Below are positions 1 through 12,400 of a stretch of DNA of 64,000 nt, piece by piece (position 1 is the stretch's first letter; every line of letters begins with the position of its first letter). A model generated the notes under the pieces. That model was not told the DNA's origin. It searched no databases and worked only from the letters and a program-made list of their open reading frames with translations. The position numbers were made by a program, and so were the translations under genes. This DNA comes from Setaria digitata (taxonomy: Eukaryota > Nematoda > Chromadorea > Rhabditida > Setariidae). Where the stretch lies: the NCBI GenBank assembly GCA_003640385.1, contig RCAB01000340.1, positions 1-64,000 on the forward strand, written 5' to 3'.

Positions 1-20
1 ATATATATATATATATATAT
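1..20. repeat. (AT)n microsatellite at window edge
   Basis: Ten uninterrupted AT dinucleotides begin the window, so the full tract probably extends to the left. It lies in the predicted kinase D intron downstream of the last PH exon seen. Confidence 0.95.
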
Positions 21-317
21 AAGCGATTAATTTAGGAAGCAGTTTTAAATACTAAACGTGCTCAAAATTGAATTTTGTTTCTTTTTTTTAAAAATACATT
101 TTGATGTCTGTATTAAAAATAATTGATGAAACATTCAAAAATTTTTGGAAGTACATTTTAAACTTTCAAAGTCAAAACTAAACCTCTCAAAGTTTGATTT
201 TGAAACTTTTTAAAATCAATTTGTAAAAGAAGCTATAGGAAATTTTTTTCTCGCTCAGAAAAATTACGAAAATGAATGGAGGAATATTAATAATTAAATT
301 ACAAATTTATTGAATAC

Positions 318-437
318 CAAAGCAGAAATTGCTAGAAGTGATGCTATCAGTGTGATAAGACTGTGGCCAACAGCGCTGAATATCTATAATATCGATAGGT
401 TCCGTTCTTCGACATTTCACGTGAATTCGCGGGACAT
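318..437 (-). CDS. Candidate exon for the second half of the kinase D PH domain
   Basis: In the minus frame EPIDIIDI is followed about 20 residues later by SNFCF and a donor (TTTG|GTATTC). In PKD PH domains the same order and spacing occur (PLSEIL, then HCFEI), and the split codon G.. at the donor could encode the E of CFEI. An acceptor (TTACTCAG) lies at 438. It matches the phase of the 8367 exon only if that exon uses its alternative donor after 8283. The frame stays open back to about 694 and is Ser/Cys-rich there, so the exon could be longer, or another small exon may exist in between. The PH similarity is modest, so this is a probable rather than certain exon. Confidence 0.5.
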
Positions 438-3400
438 CTGAGTAACTGGACGATGAAAAGGTGACATTCGAGAACTGTTCATGACTAGGTAATGACCAGA
501 CCGATATACTAGTAGTATTGCTGCTACAGCTACTGCTACCAGTTGTAATACTTTTTGTGCTACATTCTTGCATAGACCTTTGCGCACTTGTCACATGTGG
601 CAACGGCGGTGTAAAACGAAGTAACGGATAATCATTACATTGATTACACCACAAAGGTAACATTGCACTGCCACAATAGTAACCTTCAAATATTCGTTAA
701 AATTTATTCAATCTCGCCGAAAGAAAAAACATCTAAGTCCACGAAAAGTCAGTGAAAATTGGGAAGTATTCTTTTTCAGCTTTAAAGTGAGAAAAGTGAA
801 AAATATCATTTATTGGAAGATATTTATTCAATAATTAGCAATAATTTGAAAAGTTCACAGAGATTAGGATGAATTCAAAGCTATAAGAAATGCTTGCAAC
901 TACCAAACAAATTCATGTTTTACATTCAAGATTAATAATAGTTTTTTTAAATCAAAATTACTGAAGAATGAATGTAACATTACCTGTGATGCATAGAAAA
1001 GACGAGAGAGAGAGAAGCAGTCTATAAAAGAAGAAATAATTTACTTAATTAAATTAAACTTAAGAATAGCAGTTGAAGAAACGAAATCAACACTTCGTGA
1101 GATAAAATGAACAAGAAGCGTTGCAGAAGAATCAAATCTGTGAAAGAAATTTTTTTTTGAAATGAAACAATCAAGAAGTACTAAACAAATGGGCCAATGA
1201 GAAAGGGATAGCATCATTAGTAGTAGTGAAATATAACCGTCGAGGAATTTAATTTACAAGGATTTCGGTCAACTTTATTTTAATTTTAGTTTTAATTAAC
1301 AAGAAATGGATGGTGAATCTGTGAAAAACCAAGCTGAGATGCAAACTCAAGTTTTTAAATTCCAATGAAAAAATAGAGGCGGACAAGCGAAATAATAATA
1401 AATGTAACATTTCCAATTTTTCTCCTATAAATATACACCTAAACTTTTCTAACAAGTTAACAAACCTGTAATTTCTACAAGACATACTTTTTATATAATT
1501 TATAACTCATTTAATTTTTTAAACTATGTATGACTTAAAATTTATATAATACATAGTTTTTATATAATAATATGCATAAATTCATATAATATATAATTTT
1601 TATATAATAATAGCATAAATTCATATAATATATAGTTTTTATATAATAATGTGCATAAATTCATATAATATATAGCTTTGTGATAAAATATTTTGAAAAA
1701 TATACTTTTGATTTCGATTAAAATTTTTACAGAAGATGGTAATATAAAAAAAAAGAAGTCGTAAACGGCAAGACTTTGCTTGCTCATTTGCTTCCAAAAA
1801 CTGTTATCTTCTTAACTGTTTGATAATTCTATTTTTTTTTTTAATTTTTTTTTTCTCCAACCAAAGTCTATTTATTTCTTCTGTTTGAAAGGGAACTTTT
1901 AAAAATTTAAGTACTAAAACCACATCTATAATTGAAGACAGAAATGGAAATATCGCCAACGGCATTCGTTATAAATTATTTTGTTTCATGTAGTTGGCGT
2001 TTTTTCTTCCTTTTTTATTGGTGAAAATTTCTCTGGAATGTCTTTATAAGAAACCAATAATGAAAGGTATGCAATACTGCCCTATGCAAAACATTCAACT
2101 CACCATCAAAATTCCTGTACAGTATGTTTGCTGAAGTTATAATAAATAAAATTAAAGGCCTCATAATATTTCTGCTGATCATAAAATAGAATTCATTAAA
2201 ATAGAACACAAATGTTTGATAATGGATTAGCTTGGCTGAGTGGAATATATACAGATCATATCCTATGTACTAATAGTTTGTTAAGCAGAACTCGGGCTCA
2301 CTGAATGCAGATTTAAGGATTCTGATAAAAATTTACTCTTCATTCTGCGTTTTTTTTTTCTTTGTTTAGTTGCATATAATTAAACCAATGGAACAGTGAA
2401 AGTAGTTGTAGAAGACAATAGTACGAAATAGCACTCTTAAAACATTTTATTGCAAACATTATCACTCAACTGATAACCCAAAAATTTGGTTGCCTTCACT
2501 ATGAACATAAAAATTTTCAATGCAAAATTTATTTAAAAAGACAGTAAGAGAAATAAAGTAGTTCTTAGCTGTATGGAAAACAGAAATTTTATGAAAAGAA
2601 ATAAAAATGAGAATTGGTGGCGGTCATTTATGTTGCTGATGTTGCATTAAAATGATAAGTCATTGTGACTTTCCTTTGGCTCTTAGTATTATTATTCACT
2701 TCCTAAATGTTGTTAAGAAAATCATTAATCAAACTCAAAATGTATTAAAATAGAATCTCTCAAAAAAGAAAAGAAAAAAAACAAATTAAAAAAAACTGTT
2801 TTCTCAGTAATTGTCGCCTTCTTTCTTATCCCATGATATCTTTGCACTAATTGAAATGCTTATTTACCGAATTGAAAAGCTAGGAAACAAACGATCTTGC
2901 GAAACTTAATTCGTCTTTCCATTTAGTCGGAACGAAAGAACGAACAATCTCATAGATTTCCCAGTGATAATTTAATCAATGTTCCTAGCAATCTATATTA
3001 CTCACGAGAAAGAATGAACATTTACGAATAATAAGATAAGATTACTGTTATCGATTTCAAAGAGAAATTTCAAAATTTAATCCAATTAGAGGATATCATT
3101 AAATTTTCCTTAATAAAAGTCTGTTTTTAAAAAGCCATAATAGTTAATCAAATGATAGTTTTCAATTCAAATATTTTTTTTCAGCTTCTATGAGGCTACC
3201 GTATCTTTTTCAATCCAAAATACGGAGAATATACGTAAATTTGGCAATTCAGAACAGTAATAAACATTCCAGTTATGAAGTATAAACAAATTCAAATTAG
3301 GATAGATATTATAGAATAGATCTTACAAAGCTTAAGTCTGCATCTAATATGATTTGAATTTTCTTTCAGAATTTAGAAGAATCTTTCTCTAGTTTATGAT

Positions 3401-6400
3401 TTAATGAAAATCTCTGAAAGAGTGCAGCATATCAGTTCTGTGGAATGGGGAAATGAAATTGATAACACAATTACATGACAATGGTGTAGTTGAAAAATAA
3501 TCAATTTTATCATATAAGCATGTGGAAATTTTAAAAAAAAAGAACTGAAAGAATAAGACTCATTTCAATGATTTATTTCAGTATTGCTTGAAATGCTGTT
3601 ACATACTTTAGTGGAAGAAATGGAAATTTTATAACAATCTATTATCTTATTACACAACAATTGTTGTAAATGAAGAGTGTCATGAATACTTCCTTTTAAG
3701 ACTTCTACTTTTGAAAGACATTAGACAGAAGGTAGTCTTATTATCTTTGACGAAATAGATAGCATTTACAGGTATCGACCTAACTGAATTCATTTATTTT
3801 AAATGATGATATCGGAGGAAAATTATTAGTTATATTGAATATTACAGCGAAAGTTTGTTTAGGATTATTTAGTCACAGTTCTTTAGAAGGATTATAACTG
3901 TATATTCTTGATGTTATTTCTTTATTAAAAATGGTCTCTCTCAAAAAGAGAAATTTTTAAATTGAAGAATCTGAAGCAATTACAATTAAATAGTTCGAAC
4001 CGTTATCTGCAGAAAAGCGAAATACTACAAATTCTCAACTGATTAAATATTTCTCTCAAACCACTATTATTTAGCCTAGGCTATCATCAACTTACTACAG
4101 TTGAATATTTCAAAAAGTTACACTGTACACAATCTTAATTTTTCGATTAACTTTTTTTCTTTTTTTTTTTTTTTGCGATTAACAAAACATATTTGCAAAT
4201 AATTACCTGTTCATAATACATGCATGAACGTCTTAAACAAAAGAATAGTATTTCCGGAAACAGGAGAATTTGATAACTAAAAGGAATTCTTTGATCGTTG
4301 AAGGTTATAAAAAAGTGCTTTTGATGCTGGGCGATTTTTCTAAAATGGGCCATTTTTCTTTCTTTTTTTTTTAGGACATGTGTCTATTAGAGCTAATATG
4401 GAAATTTTTTGAGAGTTTTTCAATTGAATTTATGAAATAAATGAATCAATGGCGCAAAAGGAGAACAACGAACTTTTCATCATTTTCATAAAGAGGAAGA
4501 GAGACGAACAATGGTCTGATACTTCAGTTTCTGAAAGCAATCAAATTTCGAATTTCATTACTTTGGAAATGAGAATGTCTCAAGGAACTAACAATCATTT
4601 CAATAACGGATTGCAAACCCTTTTTCGCTACTGCTTACCGTTAAAACTTTTAATCCCAAAAGATGGGAACAGAAAAGAACGGAATATGGAACTGTACGAA
4701 TATTCATTCAAAATAAAAAAATTGTTGAAATCTCCAGAAGGCTGCTGAAGATTTTGACATGAATTGTAGATATTTAAGGAAAGCCTATATGAAGTATATT
4801 GGTAGAAAAATTTCAGATGTTTTTACTAGAAAATTCTAGAGGAGAAAAAAACTACGAGGAAGAAGCAGAAAAGAGGTGAAAATGTCAGAAGCCTTATTCT
4901 ACAGGTATAAATAAGCCTTAAGGTTTAGCAGCGAAAGATTAATGTATTCAGATGAACTAATACAACCAAAAGTATCACCGATCATGCTGTTTCATTCATT
5001 TATCATCGTTTTAGAAAAGATTGGTCTAATTAATAATAGCAAGATTTCACACAAATAAGATTTAAATTAAAACTTCAGATTTACGGGTTGTGAAGGGGAA
5101 TAGCTTCTTGTTCCATTGGTAGACAGATACTTTATATAGCAGGCTCATTATACTGTCATCTATTTAGTTGACCTTCTGAATGAGCTGTTATAGAAAAGTT
5201 CCATTGATTTTCGAGCAATTAATTCTTAAGATTAGATAAGTTTAATTAAACATCTTGAAAAGCTAGAAGATGAATTATTAAAAATATTTCCAGCAAATCG
5301 AAACTTTTTAAAAATGTTTAGAAGTGGAAGAAAAAAGAAATTCCTGGCATTTACAGTCTAGGATATTTCAGTGATAAGTAAAAGAAACATTTGTTCACCT
5401 TTATTCCTGATGTCTGGAGAATTTTGAAGATTTCAACTTTAATTGCAAAACTCATTAAGGTTTTGTACTACGACACGTCAAACTACTCAACTGTGAAACA
5501 TCTACGAAGAATATTTTAAAAGAAGTAATGGAAGTGAAGATCGAAACGTTCATTAATACTAAATATGTGTTGAGAAGAAATATGTTGACTGATAAGCCAA
5601 CTTAACTCGCAAAACCTAGAAAAATAGTACAGTATCTGGATCATTTGTTGAAAAATAAGATTTATAAAGGGAAAATTGAATGCAGAATATTACCAGTAAC
5701 AGCTAGAGAATATGTAGGCACTCTCTTAAGTAAAATTCAATAAATTGGAAAAAAAAAAAATTGCATTTTCATACAACTTAAGACCCAACGTACAGATGCT
5801 GAAATTTTTTAACTATAATAAAATAGTTATGAATGATCGAAATTATTAAATCTAAAAAGCAGTTGCGAAATCAGTTTGATTCAGATGAGAGGCACTTTTA
5901 AGCGTCACTGATTCAACGAGAAAATGCCAAGTGATCCTTTGATAAGAAATTTCTTGCCACTTCTTTGGATAATGCTACATTTCTAAGATTTCTCTTCCAT
6001 ATTTATTTAGATCATACGATTATATCTAACTACGAATAAGTACAAGGCAGCAAGCTTAAAAAAGCTAACGAAGTCTTTTTAAATTTTTTACGTATAAGAA
6101 AAAAAAAAAGTAAAGTGAGAAATAAATTTGCTGAAATTTGGAAATGAAAGTTCGGACGAAATGACTAACTGATGCTTGCTAAGTTTTTTTTGTTCCTCAG
6201 CAAAGTGCCACCACCGATGGAGCAAGAATGGAGCTCAGCAGGGCAAGCACTAATTCATTTGATTTCAAATTCAAAAATTCTCAGTTTAATCAAAAGTTTT
6301 ATTCAGTGGGATGGAAGTTGCCGATGCGATGGAATTGTAACTGAATGTGTTTGCTTCTTGATGAAACATTTTTAATTTTTCACATTTTTAAATGATTAAT

Positions 6401-9400
6401 CACAATCACTGCTGAGCATGTATATTGCTATCAGTTAATGTATCACTTCTAATTTTTATCAAAAGTTCGTCTCACATTATCATTATTCAAATTTCACTGC
6501 AGTGATAACAATTGTTAAGAGTATTTTTTTTGTTTTAGCCAAAATTTTGAAATTGCAATTATTTCAGGGAAATAATTATGAGAGCAATAAAACAGACTAA
6601 GTAAACCAACAGATGTTGCGCTTTTTTCCTGGAAATAATTTCTAACCAACTATATAAAGAGAAAACCAAAAAAATTAGTGAACAAAGGAATGTCTACTGA
6701 TAAATTATATATTTTTGGTGACAAAATCATGATTTGTTTTAATTGGAAACATAATTTTATAAAGAATTCTTAAAGGAAAGAAAATTTTGGATTGGTGGCC
6801 GAACTATGAACCAATCACTTATCTTAATTAAAAATTTTTGAACAACTTACGTCATATTGCTATCACGCATCAGCAAAATTATTAGGAAGGAATTGGATAA
6901 AAAATTAAGAATATATAATTTTCCTTTAAAATGCGTTCGCATCACCTATTTTACAAATTCTTGTAAAGAGGAACTTGAAGTTACAATTACAATACATTTA
7001 CGATTACTAATTAAGAAATAAATAATACTTTTCAACTTAGACATAAGAGTTTGTATGGAACAATTTCTTTTCTGGCCTTTTTCCTATTTCATAAAATCTA
7101 ATTTGACAAAAACATTCGGCTACAAAGGCTTAGGTAATCAAACTTATCTAATCCTTTTTTTCTTTTTTTAAATCTAACAGCTCATTTAAGTCCACTTCCT
7201 TATTATAGGTTGTAACCACACTATTAATGAGTTGATGCCGTCAAGAATAGCTGTAAAGTTAGTGAAAAGCAAACTGATCTATGCATCTTCGTTAGATAGA
7301 TTGTAAAAACTTTCGTCCATAGATTTATGAACGAATTTTCTTTGGATATTATGCGAAGAGTTTGTTGAACACAAATAATTCGTTAATGGAGTTGCTAACT
7401 GTCACTTATCAAATTGAAATAAAAATTTGGAACTTCCAAATCCAATTTAATTTCCATTACATAAATTTCTCTTTTCAAAACTGAAATAAAAAAAAAAATC
7501 GACGAAATTTTTGCATTAAGGCTATATGAAATTGTCAAAGGGAACTTTAAACTGTATCAAATGTCAGTCTACTAATCATTAAAATATTTCTAAATATTTG
7601 TGAAAGTTCTTGGGAACAAATATGGGCAAAATAAATTATTATGATAAAAAGAATTTTAAAAATATCGATATTTGTTAATTCTTTCATTTTTAAATAAATT
7701 AAAATAGAAGAAAAGAGCAAAAGAAACAGCGAATTAGACTTGCTAATCTAAAATTACATTTGATAAATGCTTTCAGCAAAAACCTAAAATTTCCAAAAAC
7801 TTCTAAAAATTAGTATTTGAATTTTGTGTAAAATTCACATGAAACTTATATATGTTCTAAAAATTCGCATGAGAATTTCATGCTCACTTTGATAAATAGC
7901 AAATTAAATTTGTATATCAGTTTAAAGATATCATATTATTTGTCATCTTCCTAGCTACTTACTTATTTTAACAAGTATCATTGATTCAGGAAAAATTTAC
8001 TAACTGATGTAGTAGGTGGATTTTCGAGTTCGAATCTCCAAGAAACGTGACGAATTTTTATGATCCGCAGCATACTTCACGTCCAATATTTCACTTAGTG
8101 GAATTTCCCGAAATTTTCAAATTGTTCAAAATATTGTCAGATAAACAAATGCAACAAAATTAATTGCACAACGTAAAAATTAGAAACTTATATTGAAGTT
8201 TTAAAAATTAGGCGTATTTTATTTTTTTTTTTCGGTTTTCTTACGTTTAAAAAGAAAATGAAATTTAAAAGAAAATTCAAACTGTTAACTTTGTAGAATT
8301 TTGTCGATGAATCATCCTTATAAAGAATGATTGCTTTTGTTTCTAAACGCCAGTAGTGCTTCTTACGCTGTAATAAAATGTATACAAAAAAAAAAAGAAA
8401 AAATACTCTTTAAGAATTTACGGAATTTAGTAAGTGAAATTTAAGGGAAAAAAACTTCGCTAGTTGATAAAAATTATGAAAAATTAATTTGAATAAAACT
8501 TTGCCCCTCAGTATTTTAATGAAAATTAAATAAATGAAATGGTGAAGAACCGTTGATCGACGATTGGTATAATGCATCACCCAACCTTCCTCCAGCACTT
8601 TAGCACTGTAGGGCCTAGTCTGTTTCTTGGACATAACAATTCGCATCAGTGGAATGTTCTAAAACATAGCACTTGTCTAATCTTTCTTTTCTCTTTACAA
8701 CTAGACAATGTGAATTTGGAAGAAAAAAATCTAATAATGAAATAAATTTCTTCCTAAAACAATATTGTTTAATTTCAGCACTGAACAGAAAAGCAAAAAG
8801 ATTAATGCAGTAGCATCCTAGTCTGTCAGAATAAGTAGAGATGATAGAACTGTCTTGAAGATATCAGTGTAAGGAGTCTTCTCAAATAACTTTGATCTTA
8901 TCTCGAAATTAGTCCAGTCGAGATTATTAAACAGTTTGCAACAGTAGACAACTAAAAATGAAAACTATCACGCGACTAATAGTTCTCAGCTTTTCGAGTA
9001 AATGGCGAAACTTTTTTCAATGATTTTGATGAATCACTGACGAGTGAAATGAGTCATCGCAGTACTTTAAATCTCTTTAGCTGAAGAGGAAAAGATTGGA
9101 GGAATATAGGAATATTAGCTGTTTTCCATATTCTGAAGCTTTTCATCATTCAGCTTTCTTTATTATAGAATTCTTTTACTGATGTTTTAATTGAAAACTA
9201 ATAATTCAAATTAAAAGGACGACTAGTTTTTATCCAAATTCCATAATTGCTGCACTCACTTCGATGGAAAAAGAATATTTCAAATAGGTATCAACCTGTG
9301 ATTGATTAAAAATCTCATTGCTCTGAACTGTATCCAGATTATCCCCTTTGATATCATTTATCGTTATCTTTGATTCTGTCTTGCTGTGATGTAATTCTGT

Positions 9401-12400
9401 CACTCTTGTCTCATCATCATGATTGACGAGTGAATCCATTAAATTTTTATCTATAATCAAGTCATTTAAAATCTGCAAATTTGGCTTGAAATTTTTCGGC
9501 TGAAAATAATTTCCATCTAAATGAAACTTTTCAACCTAAATTTATTCATCAGTTAAATGCTGAAAAGTCTTAAAAAGTGGCAATGAATTGGCCAAATTTT
9601 GGATTTGCTAAAAAAAGTGACAGAATATTTTCCCAAACATCACCATTGCCAATATTTTCTGAACTGTTTGAAATGCTGCATATTCGTAGATTTTTCATGC
9701 TACCACCGAGACGAACTTTTGTAGACTCTAAAAATCCGACTTTTTCAAAATTTGGATTAAAAATTTAACCTGAAAACATCGAAAACAAAACCTGAAAAAT
9801 GTCTGATGGAAGTGCTATTTCTTTCCACTTATTTCACAACATGTATCTTTTAAAAGAGTTACTCTCTTCCCAGTCATTTAAATCTTTTAAACTTGTGACC
9901 TTCGTCATGCAATTCAAATTCTACATTCTCTCTGGCAGCTAAATTACCAGGACAGTCGCTTGCAACCATTTCAATACATTTCCTGTGACAGTTATACTTG
10001 CAATCTGAAATGAAAATAGAACAATCTTCGGTATCTTCAAATTTCGCTTTTTAGCTTTTAGTTATTCCCATCCAAATTTTCTGAATTAATTTCTAAACTT
10101 GATTCTTTAAAGAAGAGTGATTTAAGAGACTGAGCAGATTGTGAATTTGAAAAAAAAAAACCAGTGAATGAATTACAATTTTTTTATCACAGAGTTGATT
10201 GTAAAAATAAGTAAAGCTTTGAATGTGAAAATCCTCAAGTCCCGAGAGTTTTGAAGTGGAATCTAGCTTTAGTTAAATTTAAATTTTTTTCCAAACCAAA
10301 TTTTACAAACCACGGCACTGGAGTCCCTGTCGAATCAAACCCTTCAATAACTTCTTGCAGCACTGACATACAGTTGGTCGCTTATATGAATGAACTTGGA
10401 ATGTATGCGGGATCTGAATAATTAAAACTTGATTACGACTATTCAGCTCATTATATTCTCACTGAATAACTATTAGAAATGTAAAATAAACCTTAAACGA
10501 TGTATCTTTAGTTATTTGCATTCGAAGAGATCGACCGCTCCAACTGCCACTGCGTTCTTTCATAGAGACCCGTAAGAAATTCTAGGATATTTATTAGCTT
10601 GCTTAATTTTATTATACAAATATAATAAGCATTAAAAAATTTTGGAATTTGTTAATCAAAAAACGAAATGTAATTAAAGTTTGGATATTTTAGACAAGTT
10701 TAAATAAAATATTCTAGCGAAATCTAATTTAAATATCTCATCAAAGTTTAGATGTGTCAGCAATTAAAAATGCTATAAAATGGTCAGAAAAGATTTGAAA
10801 AAAGGACGGAAATCGAGCAGTTTAATGCTAAACAACCAAATTACAAACATTAAACTAGTGAGAAAAGTAAATGAAATAGCTTTCAGTTATTAAAAAAATT
10901 GAACATTATTTGTACTATAGAATGTGTATCTCCTATCACGTATACTTCTAAACGTACGCTTAGCATCAGCGCTTCCGACACTGTGCTATCAAACAGACGA
11001 AATTCGGAAATGAAATAATGGTGAAGATTTGTAAAGTTGCATGGTGCCTTTTCTTAAGTAATTAGAAAAGTATAAAAATGTGAAACTAGTGACAAAAAAT
11101 TACGGCATGTTTATAAGAAAGTTCTTGATTAATATGTAAGAATCAGCTTAAACTAAAATTTAACATAATTTTCATTGAGTAGATGATAAGAAGTTTTAGA
11201 AATAAATGTTTTAGTATAAAAAAAAAAAAAACTACAGACTGTAAATTACAGTTGGAAACGCAATTGCACTGTAATAAAATCACCAAAGACTTACTGCAAA
11301 GACAGTGGCATGCAATATTTACTTTTCAAGGTAGTCGAAATAATATCTAAAATTGGGAAATTTATGATAACAAACTAACATTCTGGTTATCAGGCAAAGC
11401 TGGTCTATGCGAACCATGCCAGTTGATATCGTCAGTAGCTGTTACTGATATGTCGGGTGGCACCTGAATATTATAGTTGGTGCTTGACAAACTAGTCATC
11501 GTTACTTTGTTCAGTAATTTAAAGATTTTTGTGTAAAAAAATCAATTTTTTTTTATAAAAAAAGGAATGTTTCGGTGCAAAATTATGACAAGACACGGAA
11601 TCTAAGAATAATTATCTTTGAAGAATTTTCGAAGTACTTTAAAATACGTCGGTTGCTTTACCGGAGTACTGTCATGCACAGTTGATGTCGCCGGAAGAAC
11701 GTAGCTCTTCTAAATGATTGTTTTGTTAAAATGGTTCTTTTGAAACAGTTTGTCGGAAACTTCAAAAAGAAATTAATTGGAATACTTTGATATGACACTT
11801 TGAAATACCTTTGCAGCCAAAGTTTGTGATAACAGAAATTGTTGCTTATAATTGCCACAGTTATTAGGAATTTTTGATGCACATCGTTTATGATAATTCA
11901 GTTTACAATCTATAATGGTTAACAGTCATAACTGCAATCAGTTAATTATCGGTTATTCAGAGTTGCTTATCAGTGCCCAAAGTTTAACAAGTTTTTATAA
12001 GGTAAATATTGATACCTTGACATTTTAGACCTTGTTTCACCAGTCCAAATAATAATTCGCCACAAAAATCGCAGAATGTTGGCGATTTATAGCTGTGTAC
12101 GCATAGTGTATGACGATGTAGAACAAATCTTTGATGGAAAGAGTAAGCTGAAAATCAATTTAGTTAGGTAAATATTAAACGCAAAATATGAATGATGTAA
12201 TTTCGTTATTGTCGACTAGCACAATTATACGTATCGGCTACTAATTCATATATTATAATTTATATTTTATGGAAAATAATTGAATGATCAGGCTTTAAAT
12301 TAACATTTTGGGTTTTTTGAAATGATATCTGGTGTTTTAACGAATAATAAGCTCCAAATGATAAGAGGTTATTTTCGAAATGATTCAAAAGAGAATGCTG

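Larger units (their letters stand above)
438..8289 (-). other. Long intron inside the PH-coding region of the kinase D gene
   Basis: No convincing minus-strand exon is visible in these 7.9 kb between [10 protein letters not shown] and the candidate final PH exon. The sense (minus) strand is T-rich, as in nematode introns. It contains the tandem repeat at 1541-1679, several A/T homopolymers, and plus-strand open segments at 4449-5742 and 6172-6375, which are discussed separately. Confidence 0.5.

Noticed and set aside
2015..2209. Minus frame with [11 protein letters not shown] as the PH-domain HYW exon
   Set aside because: The exon at 8290-8367 gives the far better KKHYWRLE match with correct phases; the 2.0-kb frame lacks the WRL motif and good splice sites.
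8020..8040. tRNA B-box-like GAGTTCGAATCTCC
   Set aside because: No A box and no acceptor or anticodon stem at the required spacing.
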